A stretch of DNA of 64,000 bases from Cylindrodendrum hubeiense (lineage: Eukaryota > Ascomycota > Sordariomycetes > Hypocreales > Nectriaceae). The stretch lies in contig JAANBB010000124.1 in NCBI GenBank assembly GCA_014621425.1, forward strand, positions 31,170 to 95,169, read 5' to 3'. The notes below the pieces were generated by a model. It was not told the origin of the DNA, did not search any database, and saw only the letters and a program-made list of their open reading frames with translations. Positions 1-11,430 of this stretch are shown piece after piece. Positions within the stretch are counted from its first letter, which is position 1, and every line of letters starts with the position of its first letter. Both the position numbers and the translations under genes were made by a program.

Positions 1-52
1 CGTACTAAAAGCAAACTTTTGACCAAATGGACAGCGAGGGATGGTTAATCAG

Positions 53-2101
53 CTAAAGTAGACCGCCATTTTTGAGGACACTTCGGATGAGCCTGAGACA
101 AGTCGGGTGATAGAAAGTCTTGTACTTCTCGTACACCTGCAGAGCAAGTGAGCCGTCGACGGAAATGAGACCTTCGAACCTATGAGAACGCTCAGTCAGA
201 GACTGCCATTTGTTTGCAAGGTAATAGATGATGAGGAAAAATATGCTCGAACTTACAGTGGTCTGACGAACTTCATCCTGCCAGTCTCCCCCAGGACTTC
301 TTCAGTTCGGGCTAGGACGCTCCTGTCACCAGAACGCATAGACTGTGCCTTTGAACTGGGTGGAATCTACGGCCTTCTTGGAGAACTTGGTGAAGTACTG
401 AACAATAATTAGCACGCGGCCTAAAGGTTTTAGTAGGGCGATCCGAAAGATACTCACATAAGGCACGAAGGGGAGCCACGAAGACCTTCCGACAGTCTCT
501 TCCAGGTATCGTAGAAATGTATAGCCCTTCTCGTAGACGATTGTCGACATGATATCGTCAGGCCGCTTGCCTCGGAAGTCAAGAACCATGGCCGTGTCGA
601 GACTGTCATCGCCACCATACGACTCAATACCGTACTCAAGCTCCTGCCACCCAACCATGGCCCGGAGTGTCTCCTCGGCTTCGCCCCGAACTTCTCGGAG
701 GATGAATCGCTCGATGTACACAGTCCAACCTTCGTTAAGCCAGAAGTGCTCCCAAGACGCATTTGTGACCAAGTTGCCGCTGAAACTGTGCGCAAATTCG
801 TGGGCAACCACATTGACATTCTCACAGTCGCCTGAGATAACAGTGGCGCTGTAGAAGTTGAAAATTGGATTTTCCATGCCTCCGAGGTGGAATGACTTCG
901 GTAATACGACAAGGTTATAAAGTGGCCAGGGGTATTCGAAAACGAGCTTCTAATAAGGTGGACACGCACGATCTAGTTAGCGGCTTTTCTGTTTGCGTTG
1001 GATCACCAAGCTCTATCATGTACCTCAGCTGCGTTGATAATTGCTCGTAGATCAGGCTTCAATTCTTCTCTGCATGCATCCATATTGCCAGGTGAACAAT
1101 ACAAATAGCTCTTGGGGCCAATCTGCTCGCCTACCATATTACTGGAACCTCACTTAGCTCGTCTGATCAAATCCGCTGATAGCGTGACCTACCCGCTTGC
1201 TACAGAAAACAAGTAGTTAGACGTCGGAATATCTTGGTTGAATATGTAGTGCTTGACACTGAGAGATGATTCAAGTGGCGGAAAGATTAGATCGTGTTCG
1301 GGAATACCGCTCGCGACGACTGGCAAAGGAGACAGGACTCCGATACGAAAGGTACTCTTGATGGACGGTGCATCCTGACACGGGAAGATGGAACGGGCGT
1401 GTACGGGCTCGCACTGCGAAACTGTGGGCTGTTGTCAGCATTTTGTATCTCTGTTTGGTGGAGAGTTGTCTTACACATGAACGGATGCTTTTTGTCGTCC
1501 GCCTGCTCTGCGCTAAACCATTGCAAACCGGTTGATTGGGTGGTGGTTTCAAACTCGATCTACAAATAGGCGACTTGTATTAGCTGATGTGTGCTAAAAT
1601 ACGGTGATAAATGAAGTGTAGGATTTTTGGTTATTCAGTGGGATATTCTAGAGCGCCATCTGGCGAGCCTCAGATTGGTATGGTAGTGGATGCGGCTAGG
1701 TTTAAAACGGTAGCTCTGCGATCTTGAGAATCTCGCCGTTCTTTACACTTGCTCTAGAATCAACCACAATACGGAGAATTAATTACCTTGATGTAAACCG
1801 ACTCGCCGTTGGTGTAGCGTCTCGCAAGACGCACATGCAGAGGGCTACCATTTGGCTCTGATCGAGGCTGCAGCTCCCATTGCGTCGGCTTCCCATCGAC
1901 GGTGACACTGTCGATCTTCAGATAGCTGGTGTCGAGAATAATCTCACTAATTTCTGAAATACACTCGGCAGTAATGGCTGTCGTTCCTTTGACGCTGGTT
2001 CGCTCAAAGTCTATACTCAGATCGATATCGGTGTGTCGCGTGATAATCTCGTGGAAGTTTGACACCGAATTGGAGTCGGCCACATGGTTCCTCCCACACA
2101 T
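53..2101 (-). CDS. Leukotriene A-4 hydrolase-type M1 metallopeptidase, C-terminus possibly broken
   Basis: Zinc aminopeptidase/epoxide hydrolase of the M1 family, expected in the cytosol. On the minus strand the exons give, in order, the N-terminal block SNSVSNFHEI (start ATG at 2101), LQWFSAEQ (near 1525), the motif HARSIFPCQD (near 1400), GGMENP (near 870) and the zinc site HEFAHS followed 18 residues later by the Glu of WLNEG (near 740-790). At least four short introns are needed, for example about 403-458 after WLPFVPY. The last part (YLANKW, then FYHP) can be followed to TAG at 53-55. Two in-frame TGA codons (326-328 and 302-304) lie between YFTKFSKK and that end, and I could not splice them out, so the C-terminal helical domain may be lost. 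The family call is secure; whether the gene is active is not. Confidence 0.75.
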
Positions 2102-2847
2102 CTTGTCCAGGTAGTAGATGAAATGATGGGGTGAAGAACTTGGGATTGCGGTAAGGCTTTCGCGTAGAGTATGACGGGCTTTCGACTCTCTTTGCCTCGT
2201 TCTCATCCCCATGGCTACACGCCGTGTTCGTGAAATAGATGAACTGGGGTGATGCGCGTATCTGATGTGTCAGCCGTCGTTCAAAAGCCCCTGTTTCGGT
2301 ATAGCGGCACAAAATGGGGTTTCGCTAATCCGTATTAGGCTCCGTTGAGCGAGCTGATGAAGGGCTTCAATACTACTGGAGAACGGTATCATCCGGTGAA
2401 CTACGATTGACACCAAGAAACCTTAACGTCACAGCTATAGTTCTCCTATCGCACTAATGCAATCTCTTATCTCGCTGGCCCGACCACCTCTCCTCTATCG
2501 CACGCGCGCCCCCAAGAAAAAAGTTCAGTGGGCCTAAACTCCAAGATGTCAATCAACAGACCGCATGTGTGCATAGCACCATGATGGGCCAACTAATACA
2601 CACAATTCTCTTATCTTTGTACAGCAAGGCACATGAATGAGATCCGAGGTTAAGCAATGAGCATAAGTATCAGACCATTTGACTCACCAGCCAAAGTTAA
2701 GATCTTTTCCTTCCATCTCTGCCGTGTGGGAATTGCCTCCGTCGACAATTCAGTCAAGGCGACTTGAATCAACCTTGATCATTATTTGATACAGCGCTTG
2801 ATCTCTCTACATTTTGGCCCGGGATTCCTCGACTAACACGATTGGTG
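2102..2847. other. Divergent intergenic region between peptidase and OPT genes
   Basis: About 750 bp between two outward-facing start codons. It must hold both promoters. I see no clear coding region and no confident TATA box. The part nearest the peptidase (2110-2310) is open in two minus-strand frames, so an extra N-terminal exon of that gene cannot be excluded. Confidence 0.4.
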
Positions 2848-5392
2848 ATGTCGCCACGAACCATTAATTCTCCACCAGAGGGTGCGGATGAATCGAACGC
2901 AATGGACAAAGACAAGGTTAGCATCGTCGATGCGGACAAGAAGAACGCGTCTGAGCTGGAAGAGGGCGAATCTGAAGCTTTCCTCGGCAACCGCGATCTG
3001 TATGAGCCATTCGAGGAACATGACAGCCTACGGTCTGAAGATGAAGAGAACATTATGCGCATTCGAAGCATCTTTGTCGGCGCGATCCTTGGAGCTGTCG
3101 TGAATGCTGCCAATGTATATCTTGGTGAGAAGACTTCTATCTAATATCCTGCATCTTGGTCGAGAAGCATGTGACTAATAGTTTCCAAAGGACTCAAGAC
3201 TGGCCTTACGTTTCCTGCTAATCTCTTTGGGTCGATCATTGGCTTCGCAGTTGTGAAGAGCATCAGTCGCGCCTTTCCAGAGAACTTCCCCATTCTCGGT
3301 GGCTATTTTGGTCCGAAGGAAAACAATATTCTCATGACTAGTGCCACTGCTGCTGGTGGGTTGAGCAATGTGTTCATCAGCGCTATCCCCGCCCTGTATC
3401 AGATGAAGCTTTTAGAGTCACCAGTTCATGACTACGGCAAAATAGTCACCATCACTCTGGGGATGGCCTATGTCGGATTCTTTTTTGCCACGCCATGTAA
3501 GTGAGGTCACGATTATTTTCGTCATCATCTTCCACTCCACACTCAATTGCACCTCACCTTGCGATGTGGTATCCATTCGACCTTCGTATTCCATGACTGA
3601 CTTTGTTTCTCTGCTTAGTGAGAAAACTATTGATAATCAAGCTCGCGCGAAAAGTCCGACTAGTATTCCCTTCCGCCACTGCCACAGCTACCACCATCCT
3701 ATCGGTTCACGTTGCCTCTCATGGAGAGCGATCAGCCATGATGAAGGTCCGAATACTTTTGATTGCCTTTGGAACCAGCTTGATACTGAGAATTGTGTCA
3801 AACTTCGCTCCTGGCATCCTCTGGGATTGGCATATCTTTACCTGGTTCTTTATCTGGGGCAAATACAATAACTCGGCCATCTTTGTCGAGAACTGGGGTT
3901 GGTTCATCGAGTGGTCCCAGCCATCATGGGTGCTGGCATGTTGGTTGGCATGAACACGGCCATATCCATGTTCGCTGGCTCTATCTTCAGCTGGGGTATT
4001 ATTGGGCCTATCTTGGTGAAATATGGTGTGACAAAGGGACTTGTGATTCTGGGGCCGGATGCCACAGGCCCATGGAAGGACTATACCACGTACTTCAGCA
4101 TGTCTCTTGCCGATCCTGTTAACGAACCTAGTCCGCGTTACTGGATCTTTTGGCCGTGAGTATTTCTCCCACTGTCGATGGATTGTCTATGAAATGTCTT
4201 ACTAACGAAAAATTAATTAGGGGTGTCCTCCTCATTGTGTCCGTGTCTATGGTAGAGTTGCTCTGCCAAGTTAGTATGTTCAAAGAAGCCGGTGTTGCTA
4301 TGGCCAAGATCATGGCCAAATGCCTATATGTAGTCCTCAAACTGGTCGGTATTCAGTCTGCCTGGCTCAAGGCATACCGAGACACAACCTCGGACGACTC
4401 CGAAGAGGACATCCCAGACAAACACCAAATCAAGACGTGGATGTGGAGCTCGGGACTTCTTGTTTCAGTCATTGTCACTTGCATTAGCTGTGCATTCCAT
4501 TGGGACATGCCCGTTGGAATGGCCTTACTATCAGTTGTTCTGGCCGCTTTACTCTCCTTTCTCTCTGTACTGAGTACCGGTATGACAGATATGACGCCGC
4601 TGACAGCCTCGGCCAAGGCTTCTCAGTTCATCCTTGGAGGCGTCACGCGAAGTGAAAACTACTCACTCAATAAGGCAGAGCTTTTGAACTCCATCGGAGG
4701 AGCTATCGCCAACGGAGTGGCCAACCAAGCAACTGACTTGACGGCGGACTTTCGTACAGGGTGGGTCAACATCATTATGCCGAGCGTGCTACTTGGGACG
4801 CTCGTTAATCCGTACCAGATTCCTCCTACGCACTCCTCCGCGTACGCAGTGGTTCGCACAGGGAATTGCCAGTATTGTCGCTGTCTTCCTCGCCCCAGCT
4901 ATCTTCATCGTTTTCGCTACCGCCTACCCCTGCATCCTGGACATTGAGGCAACGAGTTGTCAATTTAGTGCGCCGTCTGTTAGTGCCTGGAGAGCAGCCA
5001 CCATCGCGGCAACAAGTCCCACGCTCCCCATTCCGCCTTCGTCTGGGTACTTTGCCATTGCTTTTTCGGTGTTTGCTTGCGCAACAGTTGTGTTCAAACA
5101 CTTTTACCTGACTGGGGACCGAGAACGATATATCGTTTACATGCCTAATTTTATTGCCTTCGGCCTCATGATGGTAGTGCCGTCGCCGTCTATCGGCACA
5201 GCAATTATGATGGGAGCTACGATTTCTTTCATTTGGCAAAAGCTGCGAGCGAAGTCCCATGAGAACCATTTGTTCTCGGTTGCGGCAGGCATGATTGCTG
5301 GAGAAGGAATCGGTGGAGTTGTCAATGCCATCATCGCTATTGCTGGCGTGACTGCTGGAACCGGTGTCGGATGCCCTATGAGTAGTTGTTAG
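2848..5392 (+). CDS. OPT-superfamily oligopeptide/metal-chelate transporter, one frameshift
   Basis: Multi-span membrane transporter of the OPT superfamily, closer to the YSL-like branch than to classical peptide OPTs. Proposed exons are 2848-3124, 3191-3496, 3619-4155, 4221-4760 and 4819-5392, giving about 744 aa once one missing base is allowed for. An acidic cytosolic N-terminus of about 65 residues precedes the first membrane span. Family blocks seen are NVYLGLKTGLTFP, a long SATATATTI helix, GAGMLVGMNTAISMF, TPPRTQWFAQG and GDRERYIVYMPN. All splice phases fit except inside exon 3. There the reading frame slips by one base at about 3914-3918, between WGWFIEW and PAIMGAG, with no room for an intron. 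The frameshift is either a real lesion or a sequence error. The gene is divergent from the M1 peptidase gene. Confidence 0.8.
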
Positions 5393-5795
5393 TCACACCT
5401 GGACTTACAGTAATTCCTTTCGGTTTTTTTCATATTTTTAAATTAGCTTTCTACTTTCCAGGGTTGTGCTTGGTTGATTTATATCTAAGCACATGCTGCC
5501 ATTTGTGGTATTTTGGTGAACTTTGCCTTCTCGCTACATGTGGTCATTCAACGTCTACAACATCAATCGCCGTCCAAATCCGTTAACTCCGCAGTAAGCC
5601 ATCTCACATCAGCCATCCGGACAATGTGTGTTTCATGTCTGAGAGGGCAATGAAATGAATGTCGACGAAGCCTGTTTGTGGTCCTGCGTCAATTGGCGCT
5701 AGGCTGACACGCAAATGCGATTGGTCAATGTTTTACGAGCGACCTTGATATGGTGGTCTCGGAACTGCACCCCGTCGCATTAATTGACTCAGACA

Positions 5796-5803
5796 TATAT
5801 AAG
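5796..5803 (+). promoter_or_regulatory. TATA box of the SDR gene
   Basis: TATATAAG lies about 140 bp upstream of the SDR start codon at 5940, in an otherwise non-coding stretch. It is a good match in sequence and reasonable in distance for a fungal core promoter. Confidence 0.5.
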
Positions 5804-5939
5804 TTGGTTGGTTTGTCGACCTTCTATCATGCAAATCCTCAATATCAGTCTCGACCAAAGTTGACTTGCAACACACATTTTCGCAACATTTGTCATCTTG
5901 CCCTCGATTACATTCCAACTCTCAAAAATTACCTCCAAA

Positions 5940-6865
5940 ATGGCAACTGATACGCCTGTATGGTTCATCACCGGCGCGAGCAGCGGGTTCGGAAAGACCA
6001 TCGCTCTGGAAGCTTTGGATCGAGGCCAAAGAGTGATTGCCACGGCGAGAAATGTTTCCTCACTGGCGGAATTGGGTGCCAAGGGAGCTCATACCATGAG
6101 CCTTGATGTCGTGGCAGATGATTCTACTATTGAAACAAAGGTGGCGGAAGCTATGGCTGTCCATGGCCTCATTACACATGTCGTCAACTGCGCTGGATAT
6201 ATTCTGGAAGGCATGATTGAAGAGTCCAGGTAAGTCCGTACTCTGCTGGATTGAGATGCATATGTTAACTATTTCCTCACCTCAGCACTCGGGAAATCTT
6301 TGATCAGTTTAATGTCAACGTTTTTGGTAGTATCAAGGTTATCCGCGCTGTACTGCCACATCTGCGCGAAGCCACCACGCCTGGACTGAAAGTGATTGCC
6401 AATTTCGGCAGTACTAGCAGCTGGACAGGGTGGCCCTCTTCGAGCGTGTATTGCAGCTCAAAGTGGGCCATCAGTGGCTTAACGGAAGGTTTGGCTGCCG
6501 AGGTAGCTCCCTTTGGTATCAAAGCCACTGTGATAGAGCCAGGGACATTCCGCACCAGGTTTCTTGCACCTGGATCTAGTGGACGACAATACGCTGAGAA
6601 TCATCTACCCGCCTACAAGCCGACCAGAGATATGATCAATGGGTTTATGGACTCAACTCATGGTGCTCAGCTTGGCGACGTGGGGAAGGGCGCCAAGGTC
6701 ATTGTGGACGTCTTGACTACGACCAACATTGGGGAAGGCAAGGAAATTCCGATTCGCCTGTTGTTGGGATCGGACAGTGTGGATTTTGTTCGTGACAAGT
6801 GCGTGAAAACTACTGCATTGATCACAGAATGGGAGGAGGTTATCAGGTCAACAGACTCTAAGTAG
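5940..6865 (+). CDS. Short-chain dehydrogenase/reductase (classical SDR)
   Basis: NAD(P)-dependent oxidoreductase with a Rossmann fold, presumably cytosolic. Two exons, 5940-6229 and 6286-6865, give 289 aa. The 56-nt intron has a GTAAGT donor and a CTCAG acceptor. Visible motifs are the cofactor loop TGASSGFG near residue 13, VVNCAGY (the NAG-type motif), a Ser-rich segment NFGSTSS and the catalytic YCSSK, with PG after the sixth strand (IEPGTF). The length is usual for single-domain SDRs. It resembles fungal SDRs annotated as oxidoreductases of secondary or fatty metabolism, but the substrate cannot be read from the sequence. It stands next to a Zn2Cys6 regulator in convergent orientation. 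Confidence 0.9.
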
Positions 6866-7015
6866 TACATAATTTCTAAACAATTTTAGGTGGCTACTTG
6901 CCCAGCATTGTCTAACACCACTTGCTTCTTACGACGCTCCGGCAAAACGGGCCTAGAAACAACTGGATGGAGATTAGACAACTTAGCCGTATATATTTCA
7001 AGACTTGCATGTGTC

Positions 7016-8659
7016 TTAAGCCTCATTATCTACTGGAATTGCTCTAGTATATTCGGCATATGGCTTGCCATCCTGCCAGCGCGTATTGGTCCACACCCAT
7101 CGAGACGTGGGCTTGATATTCCCAGCCGAGTCTCGTTCGCGCTCCTCCATATCGACCTGTCCGAGGTTACATAAGATAGCACCACGGTCCCAAGTGCCCT
7201 CACGCCATGAAATCTTTCTGAAGAGCTGGACAGCCCTCATCCGCACTTCGTAATGGCGGCATTTTGAGGCTACTAGCGAAAGCGCGGAGGCAACGTTTCC
7301 TCCATTGAATTCAAACCTCAACGTGTCCGGTACTAAACGCGCATCCATAACGTAGGCGCAGAGGTCGGTGATGAACTCAAATTCTCCTCTGAAGTTGTCA
7401 TATGACGCATCGGTGCGGTCTGTACAACAATTCACCAGAACTGTGCAAACCGCCCTCTGGATTTGGATGATGGAGAAGCCTATCGCGTTGACCTCCCGAA
7501 ATTGACTTCTTTCTAGAATGATCTTCCAGAGCCGCAAGTCAGAAGTGAGTCGTTGCTGGTCCTTGTATCTCGATGCCTTATGTGTCTCTTCGTTGTGTGC
7601 TCCATGCACCATGACATGCGTGACAAATAGCATGCAGCGCAAGAAAAAGTTGCCCCATTGAGTGGTGAGCTCTTCCATGTTGTTAATTTCCAGATAACGC
7701 ACGTCTGTCCCGGGGAAACATTGAAGTGTTGCGAATATCGCATGCTGTGATTTGCAAAAATGGGTATATCCACTCATAATCGCTAGACACGGGAGAAAGT
7801 GATCCATGTCGTCCAACCCGTGAGAAGTGGCCCCCAATTTCTCTAGCTCCTGTTCATCGCGTCGAGGATTTTGCAGCGTCATGAAGGAATCCTTAAGTAA
7901 TTCCATGCCACTCTTCATAAGCCCCTCGGTTGCAGGCATGTTGCCCTGTAGGAATTCGAATGACAGGAGAAGCAGCGTCATGATAAGAACTGATCTTGAC
8001 CAATTAGGGTCATCTCTCGTCTGCACCCTTTGTCTCAATTTTGAAACAGCGCGACGATAGTGCCCAAGTGCTGCGATATGATGCTGATTGTATATTCTTC
8101 CAACGCTAGGATGTTGTGGTGCCAGGATTTGGTCTTCTTCGTCAGACTCCACCCCAGGCGATGCAAGAAGAGCTTTCGACAAAGCCCCGATAGCTAAAAC
8201 TGCATGACGGACACAGTCTTCCCTGGCTGTATCACATAAGACTATGCGAGTCCAGAAGTCAAAATACAGATGACCAGCGAGCTCATGAGAAACCTTGTGG
8301 CGGTACAAGTCAAAGTAGACGACGTCCTGAGCGTCAACGAATCCACACGACAGGTCTCGCGGGACCTGTTTTGCCGAATTCAGCTGGGTACATGTGCCGA
8401 GACCCTGGCGTGGGAGAATTGAACGCGGCGCCCTGGCAAGCCTGACTTGTGTCGTATTCTTCTTCTTCGTACCAGCGGCGTTGGCTCGGAGTGGAATGCC
8501 TGGGTATTCGCCACACTGGATTCCAGCCCTTTCACAGCGGTTGCACACTGGCTTGCCCTCGTCGCATTTGACACGCCGAACCTTGCAAGTAACACATCCC
8601 GTGCGAACCTTGGGCTTACTCGAACGCTGCCGTACCGGCAATGGTAAATTGCCAGGCAT
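7016..8659 (-). CDS. Zn2Cys6 fungal-specific transcription factor
   Basis: Nuclear regulator of 547 aa in a single exon. The start at 8659 (MPGNLPLP) is chosen because it sits about 20 residues before the zinc cluster and because upstream in-frame sequence looks non-coding. The binuclear cluster is complete, running from CVTCKVRRVKC through CNRCERAGIQC, six cysteines with the usual spacing. A basic and Ala/Lys-rich linker follows, then a long helical middle region. The end contains REGTWDRG, a sequence of the type seen near the end of the DUF3468-like fungal regulatory domain. It lies between an SDR (converging) and an NAD(P)-binding enzyme on the same strand, so control of one of these is plausible but unproven. 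Confidence 0.88.
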   Translation of the reverse strand: MPGNLPLPVRQRSSKPKVRTGCVTCKVRRVKCDEGKPVCNRCERAGIQCGEYPGIPLRANAAGTKKKNTTQVRLARAPRSILPRQGLGTCTQLNSAKQVPRDLSCGFVDAQDVVYFDLYRHKVSHELAGHLYFDFWTRIVLCDTAREDCVRHAVLAIGALSKALLASPGVESDEEDQILAPQHPSVGRIYNQHHIAALGHYRRAVSKLRQRVQTRDDPNWSRSVLIMTLLLLSFEFLQGNMPATEGLMKSGMELLKDSFMTLQNPRRDEQELEKLGATSHGLDDMDHFLPCLAIMSGYTHFCKSQHAIFATLQCFPGTDVRYLEINNMEELTTQWGNFFLRCMLFVTHVMVHGAHNEETHKASRYKDQQRLTSDLRLWKIILERSQFREVNAIGFSIIQIQRAVCTVLVNCCTDRTDASYDNFRGEFEFITDLCAYVMDARLVPDTLRFEFNGGNVASALSLVASKCRHYEVRMRAVQLFRKISWREGTWDRGAILCNLGQVDMEERERDSAGNIKPTSRWVWTNTRWQDGKPYAEYTRAIPVDNEA

Positions 8660-9546
8660 CCTGAAAATGAGTGGGTTGCAGTCGTGGGTAGGATGAGGTT
8701 GTTGGGTTTCTGGCACGCTGGTTCGATGGGTTATACGAGCGGGGTCTGCGCCGCCAAGGGCCTTGAAACTGCAGCTAATATTATCAACTAACTTAACAAG
8801 CACATATAACTCCGAAGGCAGATTGTATCTCCGGTTGACGGTAATCCCCAGTTGGTGCCACACAACAAGTCGGAGTCGGTATTGAGACCGCTGACGTGGG
8901 TGGCGTCTCCAGCGGCTTTTACATGATTGGCTCAAGTTTTACGAGCCAATCTACTAACTTAATTAGTCCAAGCGGGTCGCCAAAAAAGTGGCACAGAAGT
9001 GGCATCTAGTCCAGGTAGGCAAATCTTGTAGTTCACTTAACAAGCTTCCTTTGCCCTGTCAGTCGCCAGGCTTCCGTGTCACTTCTTTCTGGTGTGCCCT
9101 AGTTTTGCGACACGCTCGTCCTCATAATCAAAGCTTGCATCGCTGTGTATATGTACTCAGAGGGTGTGTTTTGCCCAATTTCGTTAAAGATCCGACGCAG
9201 CCGCAACTCAAGTGGGTGAGACAACACAAAGACAAGACACAGCGATGAGGCTAACAATTTCTTAAGGCTGCAAGACATCGTTTGTAACCCATAGCTTTAT
9301 ACAGATCATTCATAAAATATTCGCCGTACGCTTTTATCCTGAACAGCCTCTTCATGAAAGAGCACATGGCAAAATTGAAGCTTGACCTAAGCATGGTTCC
9401 CAACTAGAGCAACCGGAAAATCAGACCTCGAGAGTTGGAGCCATCATCGATGAATATAAATATGATCCTCAGGAATATAAGTTAATTTTGATTTATGAGT
9501 AGTATTCACTTCTCGAACATTGTGTATAGCGCCACGCTGGTTGACT
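8660..9546. other. Gene-free stretch between regulator and NAD(P)-binding gene
   Basis: About 890 bp. It serves as the upstream region of the Zn2Cys6 gene and the 3' region of the next minus-strand gene. I see nothing else in it with support. Confidence 0.4.
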
Positions 9547-10802
9547 CTAAATACGAGGAGTGAAGCCTTTCTTGTCCATCAAGCCCAGTCCGCAGGCCTC
9601 CTGAGCCACCACCAGAGGAATCTCATGTTCTAGGTCCAGATTCTCCGCCTTCCAACCGAGAAACTTCTCGGCCCTTTGTGCCTGGCTACGAGCATTGGTT
9701 CCGTACAAAACCGCACCATGCGGCAACAACTCATTCGATTGCTCTTTGTTGAGTTGGTCAATTGACTTGTTGGGTAGGAGGTCCAAGTCGTAAGCTGCCG
9801 AAGTAATGCGTCTGGAAATTTCTCCAAATGACTATCGTCCCAAGGTTTAATCAGCAAGCGTCCTGCACACACGTCATGGTTAAACGCATCATTACGCACC
9901 AATTCTCTCAAGCTTGTGAGGAAAATTCCGTTTGAGCCCCACACGCTCTTATCTTGTCTGCCTTCAAGCGCATTCTCAACCAGCTTAACAATCAACTGGC
10001 TTAGGTCTTGAATGTGGACATTGCCCCATCGGCTCTGCCCTGAGCCAACTTGCAAGCCCCGCTGCAGCTTAAGTGTTGCCTTTGCCAGCTCCGGGATCTG
10101 GATACTTCTCTGGTTGATAGGCCCACGTCCACGGCCATAGATTATGGGAGGCATAACAATCGCGCTCTTGATGTGTGAGGTTTCATCTGCCACTGATAGC
10201 ATGTAGTTGTCAACAGCACGGCTGGGATGGTCTTTGATAATAGAGCGGATGGCATCAATGCCGTCAAGATCGTTCCAAACAATATCAGTGCCTGTGCCGG
10301 GAGATCGAGTCTGGTCCGCAAGCTCAGCGGCTGCGAGGGCACTGGCTCCAGAAATCTGGATCCAGTAGGGTGGTGTCTGGGTGGTTGACTTTTCTAACAA
10401 CGCTTGGTGGATTGTCTTCACACTGCTTAAATGCCCCGTCGCAGCCAAATCTTGATAGGGGCAAAGGAAAAGAAAGTTAGATGAATCAGTTTGAAGAAGT
10501 ACAGACCAATGCAACTTACGGAGGACAACGTCGGCATCCTTTGCTTCTCGGGCAAGGAGTTCAGTGTCATCAAGTCCACCGTCCACAATCTGGACTTGGC
10601 TAAATTTCTTCTTGATTACATCGCCTTTGGCCGTGTCCCGGATCAACGCTCTCACGCGATACTCGGGGTGTGACTTGGCCAGAAGGTGAAGCAAATCACC
10701 GCCAATGTAGCCTGAGGCTCCGGTACTACAAACAGGAGCATGGTCAGTACCATGGGACAGAACTGGAGAAAAAGGTTACACAAACAGAAGAATTCCAGTC
10801 AT
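9547..10802 (-). CDS. NAD(P)-binding atypical SDR (extended, NmrA/epimerase-like)
   Basis: Four exons on the minus strand (10780-10802, 10520-10725, 9900-10450, 9547-9831) give 354 aa with all phases agreeing. The first intron splits the cofactor motif, which reads TGASGYIGG after splicing. Next come VRALIRD, the acidic-turn segment VDGGLDD and HLAATGH. PPIIYGRGRG and NVHIQDLSQL are typical of the family after the catalytic region, and the end contains YGTNARSQAQRAEKFLGW. A stop seen near 9835 is removed by a 68-nt intron (9832-9899) with a GTGCGT donor and GCTGAT branch point, which restores FGEISRRITSAAYD. The protein may be a reductase, a dehydratase-like enzyme or a redox-sensing protein; substrate unknown. 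Confidence 0.85.
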
Positions 10803-11430
10803 GATGAAGTCAAATTGGATCAATTCGATTATTTTCTGTGTAGTGTATAGCTCGGGATTTCTTCTGCGGCAGCCACATGGGCTTTTATCATCTTGAAGTT
10901 GGGATATGCAGCCGACGGTATCCGATCGCAAAGGCGCAGAAGAGCCTGTTGTGGAGTCGATTTCTAAGCACCTGTTCTTCTATCTCCACGCTAAGTTCGA
11001 CCCGCGGAACTCCGTCTCAACCATGGGGAATCGCAGACGAGGCTTGACGCTGGAAATGGCATAGCGCGTTGCTGACCTCGCTTTAGCGATAATGGTCCTA
11101 ATTTTGGGCGATGGCTGTAGAACTCCGCGGAATTCCGTCCCTGTCGAGAAGCTAAACCGTATAAAATCCTGCAAATGGCATAGCGTCTTATTTGCGTTGT
11201 GTTGAAGGACGCCACGCATGCAAGAATGAGCTTGTCTGACATCGGAAATTGCTCACTGCATATACCTGGCCTAATATAGTCAGGACAGCCTTTGGGGCGC
11301 AGTGGATGCCCCCTCGACGACCTACAGAGTACTAAGTTATAGGGCGGCAATTGGACCTATTTAGCCAACCTCACTCTAGAAAATCGAGTGTGAACCTGTT
11401 CTTGAACATCTCCCCATTTGTCCCACCCCG

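Noticed and set aside
9780..9900. Apparent frameshift near the end of the NAD(P)-binding gene
   Set aside because: A 68-nt intron (9832-9899) with good donor, branch point and acceptor restores the family C-terminus with correct phase.
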